Assembly (NCBI RefSeq): GCF_014822185.1
Contig: NZ_QVLR01000080.1
Span: forward strand, 1 to 64,000
Source of the DNA: Azoarcus sp. Aa7
GTDB taxonomy: Bacteria; Pseudomonadota; Gammaproteobacteria; Burkholderiales; Rhodocyclaceae
Direction of reading: 5' to 3'
Length of the DNA stretch: 64,000 nucleotides
In this document: positions 9,557 to 19,411 of the stretch, piece by piece
How positions within the stretch are numbered: position 1 is the first letter of the stretch
How the letters are laid out: each line of letters starts with the position of its first letter
Translations under genes and position numbers: made by a program
The notes under the pieces: generated by a model
What the model saw: only the letters and a program-made list of their open reading frames with translations
Database searches by the model: none
What the model was told of the DNA's origin: nothing

Positions 9557-11335
9557 TCACATCGACTGCGGCGCAGACACGCCCAGCAGCGCAAGGCCGT
9601 TGGCGAGCACCTGGCGCACGGCGGCGGCGAGCGCCAGGCGCGCGAGTTTCACCGCCTCGTCGTCGACGAGCATGCGCTCGGCGTTGTACCAGCTGTGGAA
9701 CTCGCCGGCGAGGTCCTTGAGGTAGAACGCGATCTGGTGCGGCGCGTAGTCGGCGGCGGCGTTCTGGATCAGCTCGGCGAAGGCGCCCAGGCGCGCGCAC
9801 AGCGCCAGTTCGCGCTCGTTCTCCAGACGCGCGAGATCGGCTGCGGCGAGCTCGCCGAGTTCGCCACCCCACTGCTGCAGCACCGAACAAACGCGCGCGT
9901 GGGCGTACTGCACGTAGTACACCGGGTTCTCGTTGCTCTGGCTCTTGGCGAGGTCGAGGTCGAAGTCGAGGTGCTGGTCGCTCTTGCGCAGCACGTAGAA
10001 GAAGCGGCACGCGTCGTTGCCGACCTCGCGGCGCAGCTCGCGCAGGGTCACGAACTCGCCCGAGCGGGTCGACATCGCGGCCTTCTGGCCGTTGCGGTAC
10101 AGCACGGCGAACTGCACCAGCGCCACTTCGAGCTTTTCCGGCGGCAGGCCCAGCGCGGCGATCGCACCCTTCACGCGCGCGATGTAGCCGTGGTGGTCGG
10201 CGCCCCAGATGTCGATGACGCGGTCGAAGCCGCGTTCGTACTTATTCAGGTGGTAGGCGATGTCCGACGCGAAGTACGTATACAGGCCGTTGTCGCGCTG
10301 CACGACGCGGTCCTTCTCGTCGCCGAAGGCGGTCGAGCGGAACCACTTGGCGCCGTCCTGCACGTAGATGTGGCCGCGCTTCTCGAGCTCGGTCACCACG
10401 CGTTCGACGAGCCCGGTATCGAACAGGCTCTTCTCGGAGAACCACTTGTCGAAATGCACGCCGAACTCGTGCAGGTCGTCGCGGCCGTCGCCGAGCTGCT
10501 CGTTGAGCGCGAAGCCGTGCACGAAGGGGTAGTCTTCGCCGAGCAGGCGCTTGGCGTTGGCGATCAGCACGTCGAGGTGCTCCTCGCGCTGCTGCTTGGC
10601 CTCGTCGTCCTTGCGCTCGGGCGCGGGCAGGCCCGGCGCGCCGTCGAGGATCTGCGCGACGGTGACGTTCGCGAAGCGGTCCTTGTGGCCTTCGCGCATC
10701 TCGCGCGCCATGTCGATGACGTAGTCGCCCTGGTAGGCATTGGGCGGGAAGTCGATCTCGATGCCGTGGAAGGCGAGGTAGCGCAGCCACGTCGACAGCG
10801 CGAGGATGTCCATCTGCCGGCCGGCATCGTTGATGTAGTACTCGCGCGTCACGTCGAAGCCGGCGAAGTCGAGCACCGCCGACAGCGAGGCGCCGTAGGC
10901 CGCACCGCGGCCGTGACCGACGTGCAGCGGGCCGGTCGGGTTGGCCGAGACGAACTCGACCTGCACCCTGGAGCCGAGTCGCACGCCGCGGCCGAACTCC
11001 GCGCCGCGCGCGAGCGCGTCGGCGACGACGGAGGTTTTCGCACCGGAATTCAGCGTAAAGTTGATGAATCCGGCGCCCGCCACCTCGGTTTTCGCGACCA
11101 GCGGCGAGGCCGGCAGCTCGGCGAGCAGCATGTTCGCGAGATCGCGCGGACTGCGGCGCAGCGGCTTGGCGAGCTGCAGCGCGAGATTGGTGGCGAAGTC
11201 GCCGTGACCGGCCTGCTTGGGGCGTTCGAGCTGGATCGGGGTTTCGGTCAGATCGGGGGCGACGCTCTTCAGCGCGGCACGCAGCAGATCGGCGAGCAGG
11301 ACTTTCGGGTCGGAGACTTTCGGATCGGCGCTCAT
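9557..11335 (-). CDS. argS: Arginyl-tRNA synthetase
   Basis: The 592-residue class I synthetase charges tRNA-Arg with arginine using ATP. Visible signatures are the N-terminal tRNA-recognition domain (residues 1–110), the HIGH-type motif in ANPTGPLHVGHGRG at about residue 135, the loop replacing KMSKS (AMSTRSGEFVTL) near 415, and the anticodon-binding DALR domain at the C-terminus. Length is normal. It heads the minus-strand row argS–SPOR–dsbA–SDR and diverges from ubiB across about 150 bases, which should hold both promoters. Confidence 0.97.
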   Translation of the reverse strand: MSADPKVSDPKVLLADLLRAALKSVAPDLTETPIQLERPKQAGHGDFATNLALQLAKPLRRSPRDLANMLLAELPASPLVAKTEVAGAGFINFTLNSGAKTSVVADALARGAEFGRGVRLGSRVQVEFVSANPTGPLHVGHGRGAAYGASLSAVLDFAGFDVTREYYINDAGRQMDILALSTWLRYLAFHGIEIDFPPNAYQGDYVIDMAREMREGHKDRFANVTVAQILDGAPGLPAPERKDDEAKQQREEHLDVLIANAKRLLGEDYPFVHGFALNEQLGDGRDDLHEFGVHFDKWFSEKSLFDTGLVERVVTELEKRGHIYVQDGAKWFRSTAFGDEKDRVVQRDNGLYTYFASDIAYHLNKYERGFDRVIDIWGADHHGYIARVKGAIAALGLPPEKLEVALVQFAVLYRNGQKAAMSTRSGEFVTLRELRREVGNDACRFFYVLRKSDQHLDFDLDLAKSQSNENPVYYVQYAHARVCSVLQQWGGELGELAAADLARLENERELALCARLGAFAELIQNAAADYAPHQIAFYLKDLAGEFHSWYNAERMLVDDEAVKLARLALAAAVRQVLANGLALLGVSAPQSM

Positions 11336-11482
11336 GGCACTCGGGGTTGCGTAAAAGGGCAGAATTATAGCGGATAGCGGGGACCCGGCCCGTACGCATC
11401 GCTCATGCCATGCCGAACGCCGGCTTTCGCGGCGCGGCCTTTCGGGCTAAAGTCCGCCCTTTCCCCCGCCCGGCAATCCAAA

Positions 11483-13012
11483 GTGCGTCTCTTCCGTCTC
11501 GCCAAGATCATCACCGTCGGCCTGCGCTTCGGCCTCGACCAGATGGTGCTCGAAGCCGACTCGAGCGGACGCCTGGGCAAGCTGTGGCACGTGGTGTTCT
11601 TCTGGCGTCATCCCAAGGCGCCGCGCGGCGAACGCCTGCGCCGGGCGCTGGAGTCGCTGGGCCCGATCTTCGTCAAGTTCGGCCAGATGCTGTCGACGCG
11701 CCGCGACCTGCTGCCGCCGGATCTCGCCGACGAACTCGCGCTGCTGCAGGACCGCGTCCCGCCCTTCCCCTCCGAACAGGCCCTGAAGGTGCTGGAGGAC
11801 TTCTACGGCAAGCCGGTGGACGACGTCTTCGTCGCTTTCGAGCGCACGCCGGTCGCCTCGGCGTCGGTCGCGCAGGTGCATTTCGCCCGCCTGCCCGACG
11901 GCACCGAAGTCGCCGTGAAGATCCTGCGTCCGGGTATCGGGCCGGTCATCGAGCACGACCTCGCGCTGCTCGACACCGCGGCAACGCTGCTCGAAAAGCT
12001 GTGGCCGGAGGCACGGCGCCTCAAGCCGCGGGAAGTCGTCGCCGAATTCAGCAAGTACCTGCACGACGAGCTCGACCTGATGCGCGAGGCGTCGAACTGC
12101 TCGCAGCTGCGGCGCAACTTCACGAACTCCAGGCTGCTGCAGGTGCCCGAAGTGTATTGGGACTGGTGCGGCAAGTCGGTGATGGTGATGGAGCGCATGC
12201 GCGGCGTGCCGATCTCGCAGCTCGATGCGCTGCGCGCGCAGGGCACGGATCTCAAGGCGCTGTCGCGCGCGGGGGTGGAGATCTTCTTCACCCAGGTGTT
12301 CCGCGACGGCTTCTTCCACGCCGACATGCACCCGGGCAACATCTTCGTGCATGCCGACGGGCGCTACATCGCGCTCGATTTCGGCATCGTCGGCACGCTC
12401 ACCGAGGTCGACAAGAGCTACCTCGCGCAGAACTTCCTCGGCTTCTTCAAGCGCGACTACAACCGCGTCGCGCGCGCCCACATCGAGGCCGGCTGGGTGC
12501 CGGCGCACACCCGCGTCGATGAGTTCGAGAGTGCGATCCGCGCGGTGTGCGAGCCGATCTTCGACCGTCCGCTGAAGGACATCTCCTTCGGCAAGACGCT
12601 GCTGCGCCTGTTCCAGACCGCACGCCGCTTCGAGATGGAAGTGCAGCCGCAGCTCGTGCTGCTGCAGAAGACCCTGCTCAACATCGAAGGCCTCGGCCGC
12701 CAGCTCGACCCCGACCTCGACCTGTGGAAGACCGCCAAGCCCTTCCTCGAGCGCTGGATGGACGAGCAGATGGGCTGGCGCGGGCTGCTGCGCAACCTCA
12801 AGGACGAGGCGCCGTCCTGGGCCGGCACGCTGCCGCAGATCCCCCGCCTCGTGCATCGCGTGCTCGACGCGACCGCGCATCGCCACGAGGTGCAGAGCGG
12901 CGAGCTGGAGCGTCTCGCCGGTGCACAACGGACCCAGGCGCGCGCGCTATGGGTCGTCGGCGTGCTGCTCGCGGCGCTCGTCGGGCTGGAGCTGTACCGC
13001 ATCTTCGGCTGA
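11483..13012 (+). CDS. ubiB: UbiB/AarF-family atypical kinase (ubiquinone biosynthesis)
   Basis: The protein belongs to the ABC1/ADCK/UbiB family, which supports ubiquinone synthesis in the inner membrane through an ATPase activity. Visible are the family KxGQ region ([13 protein letters not shown]), the Ala-rich loop ([11 protein letters not shown]), the catalytic segment [11 protein letters not shown] and the metal-binding LDFGIVG, then a C-terminal membrane helix (about residues 487–506). The GTG at 11483 gives the usual start [10 protein letters not shown] and 509 residues. The open frame runs 26 codons further upstream (11405), but that stretch is not family-like. No strong ribosome site precedes the GTG. 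Confidence 0.93.
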   Translation: MRLFRLAKIITVGLRFGLDQMVLEADSSGRLGKLWHVVFFWRHPKAPRGERLRRALESLGPIFVKFGQMLSTRRDLLPPDLADELALLQDRVPPFPSEQALKVLEDFYGKPVDDVFVAFERTPVASASVAQVHFARLPDGTEVAVKILRPGIGPVIEHDLALLDTAATLLEKLWPEARRLKPREVVAEFSKYLHDELDLMREASNCSQLRRNFTNSRLLQVPEVYWDWCGKSVMVMERMRGVPISQLDALRAQGTDLKALSRAGVEIFFTQVFRDGFFHADMHPGNIFVHADGRYIALDFGIVGTLTEVDKSYLAQNFLGFFKRDYNRVARAHIEAGWVPAHTRVDEFESAIRAVCEPIFDRPLKDISFGKTLLRLFQTARRFEMEVQPQLVLLQKTLLNIEGLGRQLDPDLDLWKTAKPFLERWMDEQMGWRGLLRNLKDEAPSWAGTLPQIPRLVHRVLDATAHRHEVQSGELERLAGAQRTQARALWVVGVLLAALVGLELYRIFG

Positions 13013-13151
13013 CCCCCCCCCGCGGGCGCGAAATCCGTCACGCGCCGGATCGCGCGCGCCGACGGCACCTGAACGAATCCCCCCGGCCTGCGTCGAACGC
13101 ATAAGCGCATCGACTATTCGCCCGCCCCCGCCGCGGGCAGGGAGGATGGCC

Positions 13152-15308
13152 ATGACTCACTCCGCGCCACTTCACGTCCCGCCGCATGCCGACATGCGCG
13201 CCGTCGTGCACGTCATCGGCGTCGCGTCCGCGCTGGGGGCTCCCGGCCACGGGCCGGCCGCCGGCCCGGCGGCCCTCCAACGCCACGGACTGCTGCAGCG
13301 GCTCACGGGAACCGGCATCGCCGCGAGCTGGCAGGAAACGCTCGTGCCGGTCACGACGCCCGCGCCCGGCGCACTGATGCGCGAGCGCCTGGATGCGGTC
13401 GGCGGACTCGCGCAGCGCGTCGCGGACCACCTCACCGCCCTCGCGCCCGACGTGTTCCCGCTCGTGATCGGCGGCGACCACACGGTGGGCATCGGCACCT
13501 GGCGCGGCGTCGCCAGCCGCATCGCGCCGCGCGGCGCGCTGGGCCTGATCTGGATCGACGCCCACCTCGACAGCCACACCGAGCGCAGCACGCACTCGGG
13601 CAACATCCACGGCATGCCGCTCGCGGCCCTGCTCGGCGAAGGCGACGCGGCGCTGACGGGTGTCGGCGGACCGAAGCTCGACCCGGCCAACGTCGTGATC
13701 ATCGGCGCGCGCGCATGGGAGCACGAGGAACACGAGCGCCTGATGCGTCTCGGGGTGCAGGTCTTCGACATGGCGGAAGTGCGCGAACGCGGCATGGCCG
13801 CCGTGTTCTGCGACGCGCTGAGCGTCGTGCGCGAGCGCACGGCGGGCTTCGGCGTCAGCATCGACCTCGACGCGCTCGACGCCGCCGCCTTCCCCGCCGT
13901 GACCTGCCCGGAAACCGCGGGCATCGCGCCCGACGAGCTGTGCGCGGCGCTGCTCGCACTGCGCGGCTGCGGCGATTTCGTCGCGATGGAGATCGTCGAG
14001 TACCTGCCCGAGCGCGACCCCGGCGGGATGTGCGCGGACTGGGTCGCGAACATCGCCGCCGCGGCGTTGGGGCCGTCGACCTATCTGCTGCGCGCGAAGG
14101 AGCGCGAGTTCGGCGCGCACAACTATGCGCCGCTGCCCGTCGTGTTCCATCACGGCAAGGGCGTGTGGCTGTGGGACGTCGAGGGACGGCGCTACCTCGA
14201 CATGATGAGCGCCTACTCGGCGGTAAGCTTCGGCCACGCCAACCCGCGCCTGCTGCACGCACTGAACGACCAGGCACAGCGCCTCGCGCTGACTTCGCGC
14301 GCGTATTCCAACGACCGCCTGCCGCTGCTGATGGAGCGCCTGTGCGGCCTGCTCGGCTACGACCGCGTGCTGCCGGTGAATACCGGCCTCGAGGCGGTCG
14401 AGACGGCCTTGAAGACGGCGCGCAAGTGGGGCTACAAGGTGAAGGGCATCGCGCCCGACCAGGCAGAGATCATCGCCTGCGAAGGCAACTTCCACGGCCG
14501 CTCGATCGCCATCGTCGGCATGTCGTCGGAAGCGCAGTACCGCGACGGTTTCGGCCCCTTCCCGGCCGGATTCAAACGCATTCCCTACGGCGATGCGGAC
14601 GCGCTCGAAGCCGCGATCACGCCGGACACCGCGGCCTTCCTCGTCGAACCGGTGCAGGGCGAAGGCGGCATCCTCGTGCCGCAGGCAGGCTACCTCGCGC
14701 GCTGCGCGGAGATCTGCCGGCGCCACAACGTGCTGCTGATCGCCGACGAAGTCCAGACGGGACTGGGCCGCACCGGGCGCCTGCTGGGCTGCGACCACGA
14801 GGGCGTGCATCCGGACGGACTGATCCTCGGCAAGGCGCTGGGCGGCGGCCTGCTGCCGGTGTCGGCCTTCCTCGCCGACGCCGCGGTGATGGACGTGTTG
14901 CGGCCCGGCGACCACGGCTCGACCTTCGGCGGCAACCCGCTGGGCGCGGCCGTCGCGCTGGAAGTGCTCGCCATCCTCGAAGAGACGCGCCCTTGGGAGC
15001 ATGCTGCGCGCCTGGGCGAACGCCTCATGGCCCGCTTCCGCGACGCGCGCCTGCCGTGCGTGCGCGAGGTGCGCGGGCGCGGCCTGCTGGTCGGCATCGA
15101 GCTCGATCCGGCGCAGCTGCGCGCGCCGACCGCGGCCGAACTGCTGCTCGCACGCGGCATCGCGACCAAGGACACGCACAACACGGTGCTGCGCTTCGCG
15201 CCGCCGCTGGTCATCACCGAGACCGAGCTCGACGCGGCCGCCGGCGTCGTGATCGACACGCTCGCAGCCGCCTGCGCCCATCGCGGGCAGGAGCCGCTGC
15301 AGCCCTGA
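13152..15308 (+). CDS. Arginase–ornithine aminotransferase fusion protein
   Basis: A single uninterrupted 718-residue frame joins two successive enzymes. Residues about 15–300 are an arginase/ureohydrolase with all Mn-site motifs: GGDHTVG, the DAHLDSHT loop, SGNIHGMPL and SIDLDALD. Residues about 315–710 are an ornithine-type class III aminotransferase: NTGLEAVETALK, the ADEVQTGLGRTG aspartate loop, and the pyridoxal-phosphate lysine in GKALGGG. Together they would turn arginine into urea and ornithine, then ornithine plus 2-oxoglutarate into glutamate semialdehyde and glutamate. The start is 13152: GGAGG at 13141–13145 is 6 bases upstream, whereas the ATG at 13146 touches it. The large glutamate dehydrogenase in this window could consume the glutamate formed (inference). 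Confidence 0.92.
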   Translation: MTHSAPLHVPPHADMRAVVHVIGVASALGAPGHGPAAGPAALQRHGLLQRLTGTGIAASWQETLVPVTTPAPGALMRERLDAVGGLAQRVADHLTALAPDVFPLVIGGDHTVGIGTWRGVASRIAPRGALGLIWIDAHLDSHTERSTHSGNIHGMPLAALLGEGDAALTGVGGPKLDPANVVIIGARAWEHEEHERLMRLGVQVFDMAEVRERGMAAVFCDALSVVRERTAGFGVSIDLDALDAAAFPAVTCPETAGIAPDELCAALLALRGCGDFVAMEIVEYLPERDPGGMCADWVANIAAAALGPSTYLLRAKEREFGAHNYAPLPVVFHHGKGVWLWDVEGRRYLDMMSAYSAVSFGHANPRLLHALNDQAQRLALTSRAYSNDRLPLLMERLCGLLGYDRVLPVNTGLEAVETALKTARKWGYKVKGIAPDQAEIIACEGNFHGRSIAIVGMSSEAQYRDGFGPFPAGFKRIPYGDADALEAAITPDTAAFLVEPVQGEGGILVPQAGYLARCAEICRRHNVLLIADEVQTGLGRTGRLLGCDHEGVHPDGLILGKALGGGLLPVSAFLADAAVMDVLRPGDHGSTFGGNPLGAAVALEVLAILEETRPWEHAARLGERLMARFRDARLPCVREVRGRGLLVGIELDPAQLRAPTAAELLLARGIATKDTHNTVLRFAPPLVITETELDAAAGVVIDTLAAACAHRGQEPLQP

Positions 15309-15324
15309 GGCGGGCACCGTCCGC

Positions 15325-15353
15325 GGTGCGGCGGGCGCCCCGCCCGCCGCACC
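15325..15353. terminator. Strong 12-bp hairpin after the arginase–OAT gene
   Basis: GGTGCGGCGGGC (15325–15336) pairs perfectly with its complement (15342–15353) across a 5-nt loop, 17 bases after the stop codon. There is no T-run, so it is either a transcript-end stabiliser or a Rho-assisted stop. Confidence 0.55.
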
Positions 15354-15477
15354 AGAAAGGTGCATCAATGCCAAGCTACGCAAGGGATTCGGGTCCCCGC
15401 GCGGGCGCATTCGTTGCTAAACTTTGCGCCCGCCGTATTTGTTCAACCTCCACCCATCTCCGCGCAAAGGTCCAAGC

Positions 15478-16947
15478 ATGCTGGTCGGCTTCGTCATCGC
15501 TTATCTCCTGCTCTCGATCGGCGTCGGCCTGTACGCCGCCACGCACGTCAAGAACACCTCGGACTACGTCGCAGCCGGCCGTCACCTGCCGCTGTACATC
15601 ATCACCGCAACGGTGTTCGCGACCTGGTTCGGCGCCGAGACCGTGCTCGGCATCTCGGCGACCTTCCTCGACGAGGGCCTGCGCGGCCTGTGGTCAGACC
15701 CCTTCGGCGCCTCGCTGTGCCTGATCCTCGTCGGCCTGTTCTTCGCCCGGCCGCTGTACCGCCTGAACCTGCTCACCCTGGGCGACTACTACCGCCTGCG
15801 CTACGGCCGCACGGTCGAAGTGCTGTGCTCGAGCGCGATCGTGATCTCCTACCTCGGCTGGGTCGCCGCGCAGATCACCGCACTGGGCCTGGTGTTCAAC
15901 ATCCTGTCCGACGGTTCGATCCCCAATGAGGCGGGAATGCTGATCGGTGCCGGCATCGTGCTGGTGTATACGCTGTTCGGCGGCATGTGGTCGGTGGCGC
16001 TGACCGACTTCATGCAGATGACCATCATCATCGTCGGCCTGTTCTACATCGCGTGGCTGGTCGGCGACATGGCGGGCGGCGTCGGCACCGTCGTCGCCCA
16101 TGCGAACGAGGCGGGCAAGCTCAACTTCCTGCCGGCCTTCGACGCGAAGGACATGATCGCCTTCGTCGCCGGGATCCTGACCATGGGTTTCGGCTCGATC
16201 CCGCAGCAGGACGTGTTCCAGCGCCTGAACTCGGCGCGCGACGAAAAGACCGCCGTGCGCGGCACGCTGCTCGGCGGCTCGGGCTACTTCGTGTTCGCCT
16301 TCGTGCCGCTCTTCATCGCCTACTCGGCCACGCTGATCGACCCCGCACTGGTCGCGCAGTACCAGGAGAGCGACAGCCAGCAGGTCCTGCCGCAGCTGAT
16401 CCTGCAGCACACGCCGATCTTCGCGCAGGTGATGTTCTTCGGTGCGCTGCTGTCCGCGATCATGAGTACGGCCTCGGGCACCCTGCTCGCCCCGTCGGTG
16501 ACCTTCTCCGAGAACATCCTGCGCGACACCTTCCCGAGGATGAGCGACCACAAGTTCCTGTGGCTCACCCGCGGCGTGGTCGTCGTGTTCGCGCTGCTGA
16601 TCACGTGGTATGCGACGCATACCAGCGAGAGCATCCACGGCATGGTCGAAAACGCCTACAAGGTCACGCTGGCGACGGCCTTCGTGCCGCTCGCCTTCGG
16701 CCTGTACTGGAAACGCGCGACCACGCAGGGCGCGCTGGCGTCGATCTTCGTCGGCCTCGTGACCTGGGTGCTGCTCGAAATCGTCGCGCCGGAAGCCGAT
16801 GTGCCGCCGCACTTCGCCGGCATGCTGGCCGGCATCGTCGCGATGCTCGCCGGCTCGCTGCTGCCGCAGACCCTCGTCAAGCCGACCCACGGCCACGTCG
16901 CCGAGCACCTGCACACCGCGCACCAGCACCCGCACGCAGGACGCTGA
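15478..16947 (+). CDS. Sodium:solute symporter family transporter
   Basis: The 489-residue integral membrane protein has about 13 hydrophobic helices and matches the SSS family. Visible features are the N-terminal helix, the SDYVAAGR motif near residue 28, and the conserved GTWFGAE-like segment (VFATWFGAETVLG). Such carriers import organic solutes with Na+; the substrate is unknown. The neighbourhood (arginine breakdown upstream) makes an amino acid or related compound possible but unproven. The ATG at 15478 is chosen because AAAGG (15466–15470) lies 7 bases upstream. The final 20 residues are His-rich (about seven His). Confidence 0.9.
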   Translation: MLVGFVIAYLLLSIGVGLYAATHVKNTSDYVAAGRHLPLYIITATVFATWFGAETVLGISATFLDEGLRGLWSDPFGASLCLILVGLFFARPLYRLNLLTLGDYYRLRYGRTVEVLCSSAIVISYLGWVAAQITALGLVFNILSDGSIPNEAGMLIGAGIVLVYTLFGGMWSVALTDFMQMTIIIVGLFYIAWLVGDMAGGVGTVVAHANEAGKLNFLPAFDAKDMIAFVAGILTMGFGSIPQQDVFQRLNSARDEKTAVRGTLLGGSGYFVFAFVPLFIAYSATLIDPALVAQYQESDSQQVLPQLILQHTPIFAQVMFFGALLSAIMSTASGTLLAPSVTFSENILRDTFPRMSDHKFLWLTRGVVVVFALLITWYATHTSESIHGMVENAYKVTLATAFVPLAFGLYWKRATTQGALASIFVGLVTWVLLEIVAPEADVPPHFAGMLAGIVAMLAGSLLPQTLVKPTHGHVAEHLHTAHQHPHAGR

Positions 16948-16980
16948 AGCGCTTCGGCGCTCAGAAACGGTTCGCACCTC

Positions 16981-17023
16981 GCGCCGCCAATGCCTATGCT
17001 ATCTGCAGGGGCATTGGCGGCGC
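16981..17023. terminator. 14-bp perfect hairpin after the symporter gene
   Basis: GCGCCGCCAATGCC (16981–16994) and its exact complement (17010–17023) enclose a 15-nt loop. It lies about 35 bases after the symporter stop and has no T-run. A transcript-end structure is the likeliest reading. Confidence 0.55.
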
Positions 17024-17143
17024 GGCAGCATCGCGGCAACGCCTCCTGCGTATGTACCGGCGTATTACCCGCACGCCGGAGCGCGATGGAATACTGCTTC
17101 GCACTCAGGGCACCCAGACCCCGATGCAACGAGGAGACGAACC

Positions 17144-17758
17144 ATGCAAGCAATCCGGATCGCCACGGCGAGCCGCGGTGCAGCGTCGGCCGCGACCACC
17201 GGGCATCAAGCGCCGCTGACGCGGCGCGAGTTCCTTAAAGGCACGGGCCTCCTGCTCGGCACCCTGGCGATCGGCACCCCGATCGCCGCGCTGGCGCCCT
17301 CGCGGGCTTGGGCCCTGGAGCTCAAGGCGCTCGACACGGCCACGGGCGACACCCTGCTCAAGTTCGGCCGCGTGCTGTATCCGCACCCGAACCTCCCCGA
17401 CGCCGTATACGCCCTGCTCGTCAAGGACCTCGACGCGATGGCCGCGGCCGACCCGAAGATGGCCGGGCAACTGCGCGACGGCGTCGCGGGCCTCGACCGC
17501 GCGGCCGGTGGCGCGTTCGCCAAGGCCAAGCCCGCCGCGCAACTCGCCGCCGTGAAAGCGATCGAAGGCAAGCCCTTCTTCGCGACGGTGCGCGGCAAGT
17601 GCGTGACCGCACTGTACGACAACGAGATGACGTGGACGGCCTTCGGCTACCCCGGCGAGTCCTTCAGCAAGGGCGGCTACATCCGGCGCGGCTTCCAGGA
17701 CCTGAAGTGGCTGCCCGACCCGCCCGAGGACGCGAGCCCGCCGCCCTTCCTGGGCTGA
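17144..17758 (+). CDS. Tat-exported small subunit, gluconate 2-dehydrogenase subunit 3-like
   Basis: The 204-residue protein has a twin-arginine signal (TRREFLKG, followed by a hydrophobic stretch and AWA, about residues 25–56). The rest resembles the small Tat-carrying subunit of membrane-associated FAD dehydrogenases such as gluconate 2-dehydrogenase, which escorts the flavoprotein through the Tat pathway. GAGGAG at 17131–17136 sets the start. The partner flavoprotein follows 37 bases downstream, so the two probably form one complex in the periplasm. The electron-accepting cytochrome c subunit normally found in such operons is not present here. Confidence 0.82.
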   Translation: MQAIRIATASRGAASAATTGHQAPLTRREFLKGTGLLLGTLAIGTPIAALAPSRAWALELKALDTATGDTLLKFGRVLYPHPNLPDAVYALLVKDLDAMAAADPKMAGQLRDGVAGLDRAAGGAFAKAKPAAQLAAVKAIEGKPFFATVRGKCVTALYDNEMTWTAFGYPGESFSKGGYIRRGFQDLKWLPDPPEDASPPPFLG

Positions 17759-17795
17759 TCGACACCCCGCAAACCACGGCATCCGGAGGCAGGAC

Positions 17796-19364
17796 ATGGC
17801 GAAGATCGCATTCGACGACGACTCCGCGGTCGTCATCATCGGTTCAGGCGCGGGCGGCGGCACGCTCGCAAACGAGTTGTGCCAGAAAGGCATCAAGGTG
17901 GTCGTGCTCGAGGCGGGCGCGATGCAGTCCGTCGCGAGTTTCATCAACGACGAGTGGAAGTCCTTCTCGCAGCTTGCGTGGCTCGACGCGCGCACGACCT
18001 CGGGCAACTGGCGCATCGCTAAGGATTTTCCGGGACTGCCGGCGTGGATCTGCAAGACCGTCGGCGGCACGACGACGCACTGGGCAGGCGCATCGCTGCG
18101 CTTTCAGGAACACGAGTTCAAGGTCCGCACGCATTACGGCGCGATCAAGGGCGCGAACCTGATGGACTGGCCGCTGACGCTGAAGGACCTGGAGCCTTGG
18201 TACGACAAGGCCGAGGACAAGATGGGGGTGACGCGCACCCACGGCATTCCGGGCCTGCCGGGCAACAACAACTTCAAGGTGATGCACGCCGGGGCGACGA
18301 AGCTCGGCTACAAGGAGGTGCACACCGGAAACATGGCGATCAACAGCCGGCCGCGCGACGGCCGCGGCAGCTGCCAGCAGATCGGCTTCTGCTTCCAGGG
18401 CTGCAAGAGCGGCGCGAAGTGGTCCACGCTGTACACCGAACTGCCCAAGGCCGAGGCGACCGGCAACCTCGACCTGCGCCCCGAGTCCCACGTCACCCGC
18501 ATCGAGCACAACGCGGCCGGCAAGGTCAGCGCCGTCGTGTATGTCGACAAGGCCGGACAGGAGCAGCGGCAGAAGGCGCGCATCGTGTGCGTCGCCGGCA
18601 ACTCGATCGAGACGCCGCGCCTGCTGCTGATGTCGGCGAGCGACAAGTTCCGCGACGGCCTCGCGAACTCCTCGGGCCAGGTCGGACGCAACTACATGCG
18701 CCACATGACGGGCTCGGTGTACGCGGCCTTCAAGGAGCCGGTGCAGATGTTCCGCGGCACGACGATGGCCGGCGTCGTGGGCGACGAGGCGCGCAACAAC
18801 CCGAAGCGCGGCTTCGTCGGCGGCTACGAGATGGAGACACTGTCGCTGGGCGTGCCCTTCATGGCGGCCTTCCTCGACCCCGGCGGCTGGGGCGAGGAGT
18901 TCGCGTGGTGGATGGAGCACTACAGCCAGCTCGCGGGCATGTGGCTGGTCGGCGAGGACATGCCGCGCGAGACCAACCGCGTCACGCTCAATGCAAAGGT
19001 CAAGGACAAGTACGGCAATCCGGTGCCCAACGTGCACTTCGACGATCACGCCAACGACGTCGCGATGCGCAACCACGCCTACACGCAGGGCGAGCGCGTC
19101 TACCAGGCCGCCGGCGCGATCCGCACCTTCCGCACGCCGCCCTACCCCTCGACGCACAACCTCGGCACCTGCCGCATGGGGGCCTCGGCCGCCGACAGCG
19201 TGTGCAATGCGTACGGGCAGACGCACGACATCCCCAACCTGTTCATCTCGGACGGCAGCCAGTTCACGACCGGCGGCGCGGAGAACCCGACGCTGACGAT
19301 CGTCGCCCTCGCCATCCGGCAGGCCGATCACATCGCCACCCGGATGAGCCAGCGGGCGCTCTGA
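17796..19364 (+). CDS. GMC-family FAD-dependent oxidoreductase (large dehydrogenase subunit)
   Basis: The 522-residue protein starts with an FAD-binding Rossmann motif (VVIIGSGAGGGTLA, residues about 11–25) and has a C-terminal GMC domain with the histidine/asparagine region STHNLGTCRMG…NLFISDGS…NPTLTI. This is the layout of the catalytic subunit of gluconate, sorbitol or glucose dehydrogenases. It lacks its own signal peptide, so it is probably exported with the Tat subunit encoded just upstream. The substrate is unknown; a sugar, sugar acid or other alcohol is expected. A glyoxalase gene follows 47 bases downstream. Confidence 0.88.
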   Translation: MAKIAFDDDSAVVIIGSGAGGGTLANELCQKGIKVVVLEAGAMQSVASFINDEWKSFSQLAWLDARTTSGNWRIAKDFPGLPAWICKTVGGTTTHWAGASLRFQEHEFKVRTHYGAIKGANLMDWPLTLKDLEPWYDKAEDKMGVTRTHGIPGLPGNNNFKVMHAGATKLGYKEVHTGNMAINSRPRDGRGSCQQIGFCFQGCKSGAKWSTLYTELPKAEATGNLDLRPESHVTRIEHNAAGKVSAVVYVDKAGQEQRQKARIVCVAGNSIETPRLLLMSASDKFRDGLANSSGQVGRNYMRHMTGSVYAAFKEPVQMFRGTTMAGVVGDEARNNPKRGFVGGYEMETLSLGVPFMAAFLDPGGWGEEFAWWMEHYSQLAGMWLVGEDMPRETNRVTLNAKVKDKYGNPVPNVHFDDHANDVAMRNHAYTQGERVYQAAGAIRTFRTPPYPSTHNLGTCRMGASAADSVCNAYGQTHDIPNLFISDGSQFTTGGAENPTLTIVALAIRQADHIATRMSQRAL

Positions 19365-19411
19365 GCCCGCCGAGGACCCCACCGATCTCGCCCCAGACAA
19401 CCGGAGTCTCC

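Noticed and set aside
12921-13151. Extension of the arginase–OAT frame upstream into ubiB
   Set aside because: The stretch overlaps the end of ubiB, is unlike arginase, and a perfect ribosome site (GGAGG) fits the ATG at 13152.
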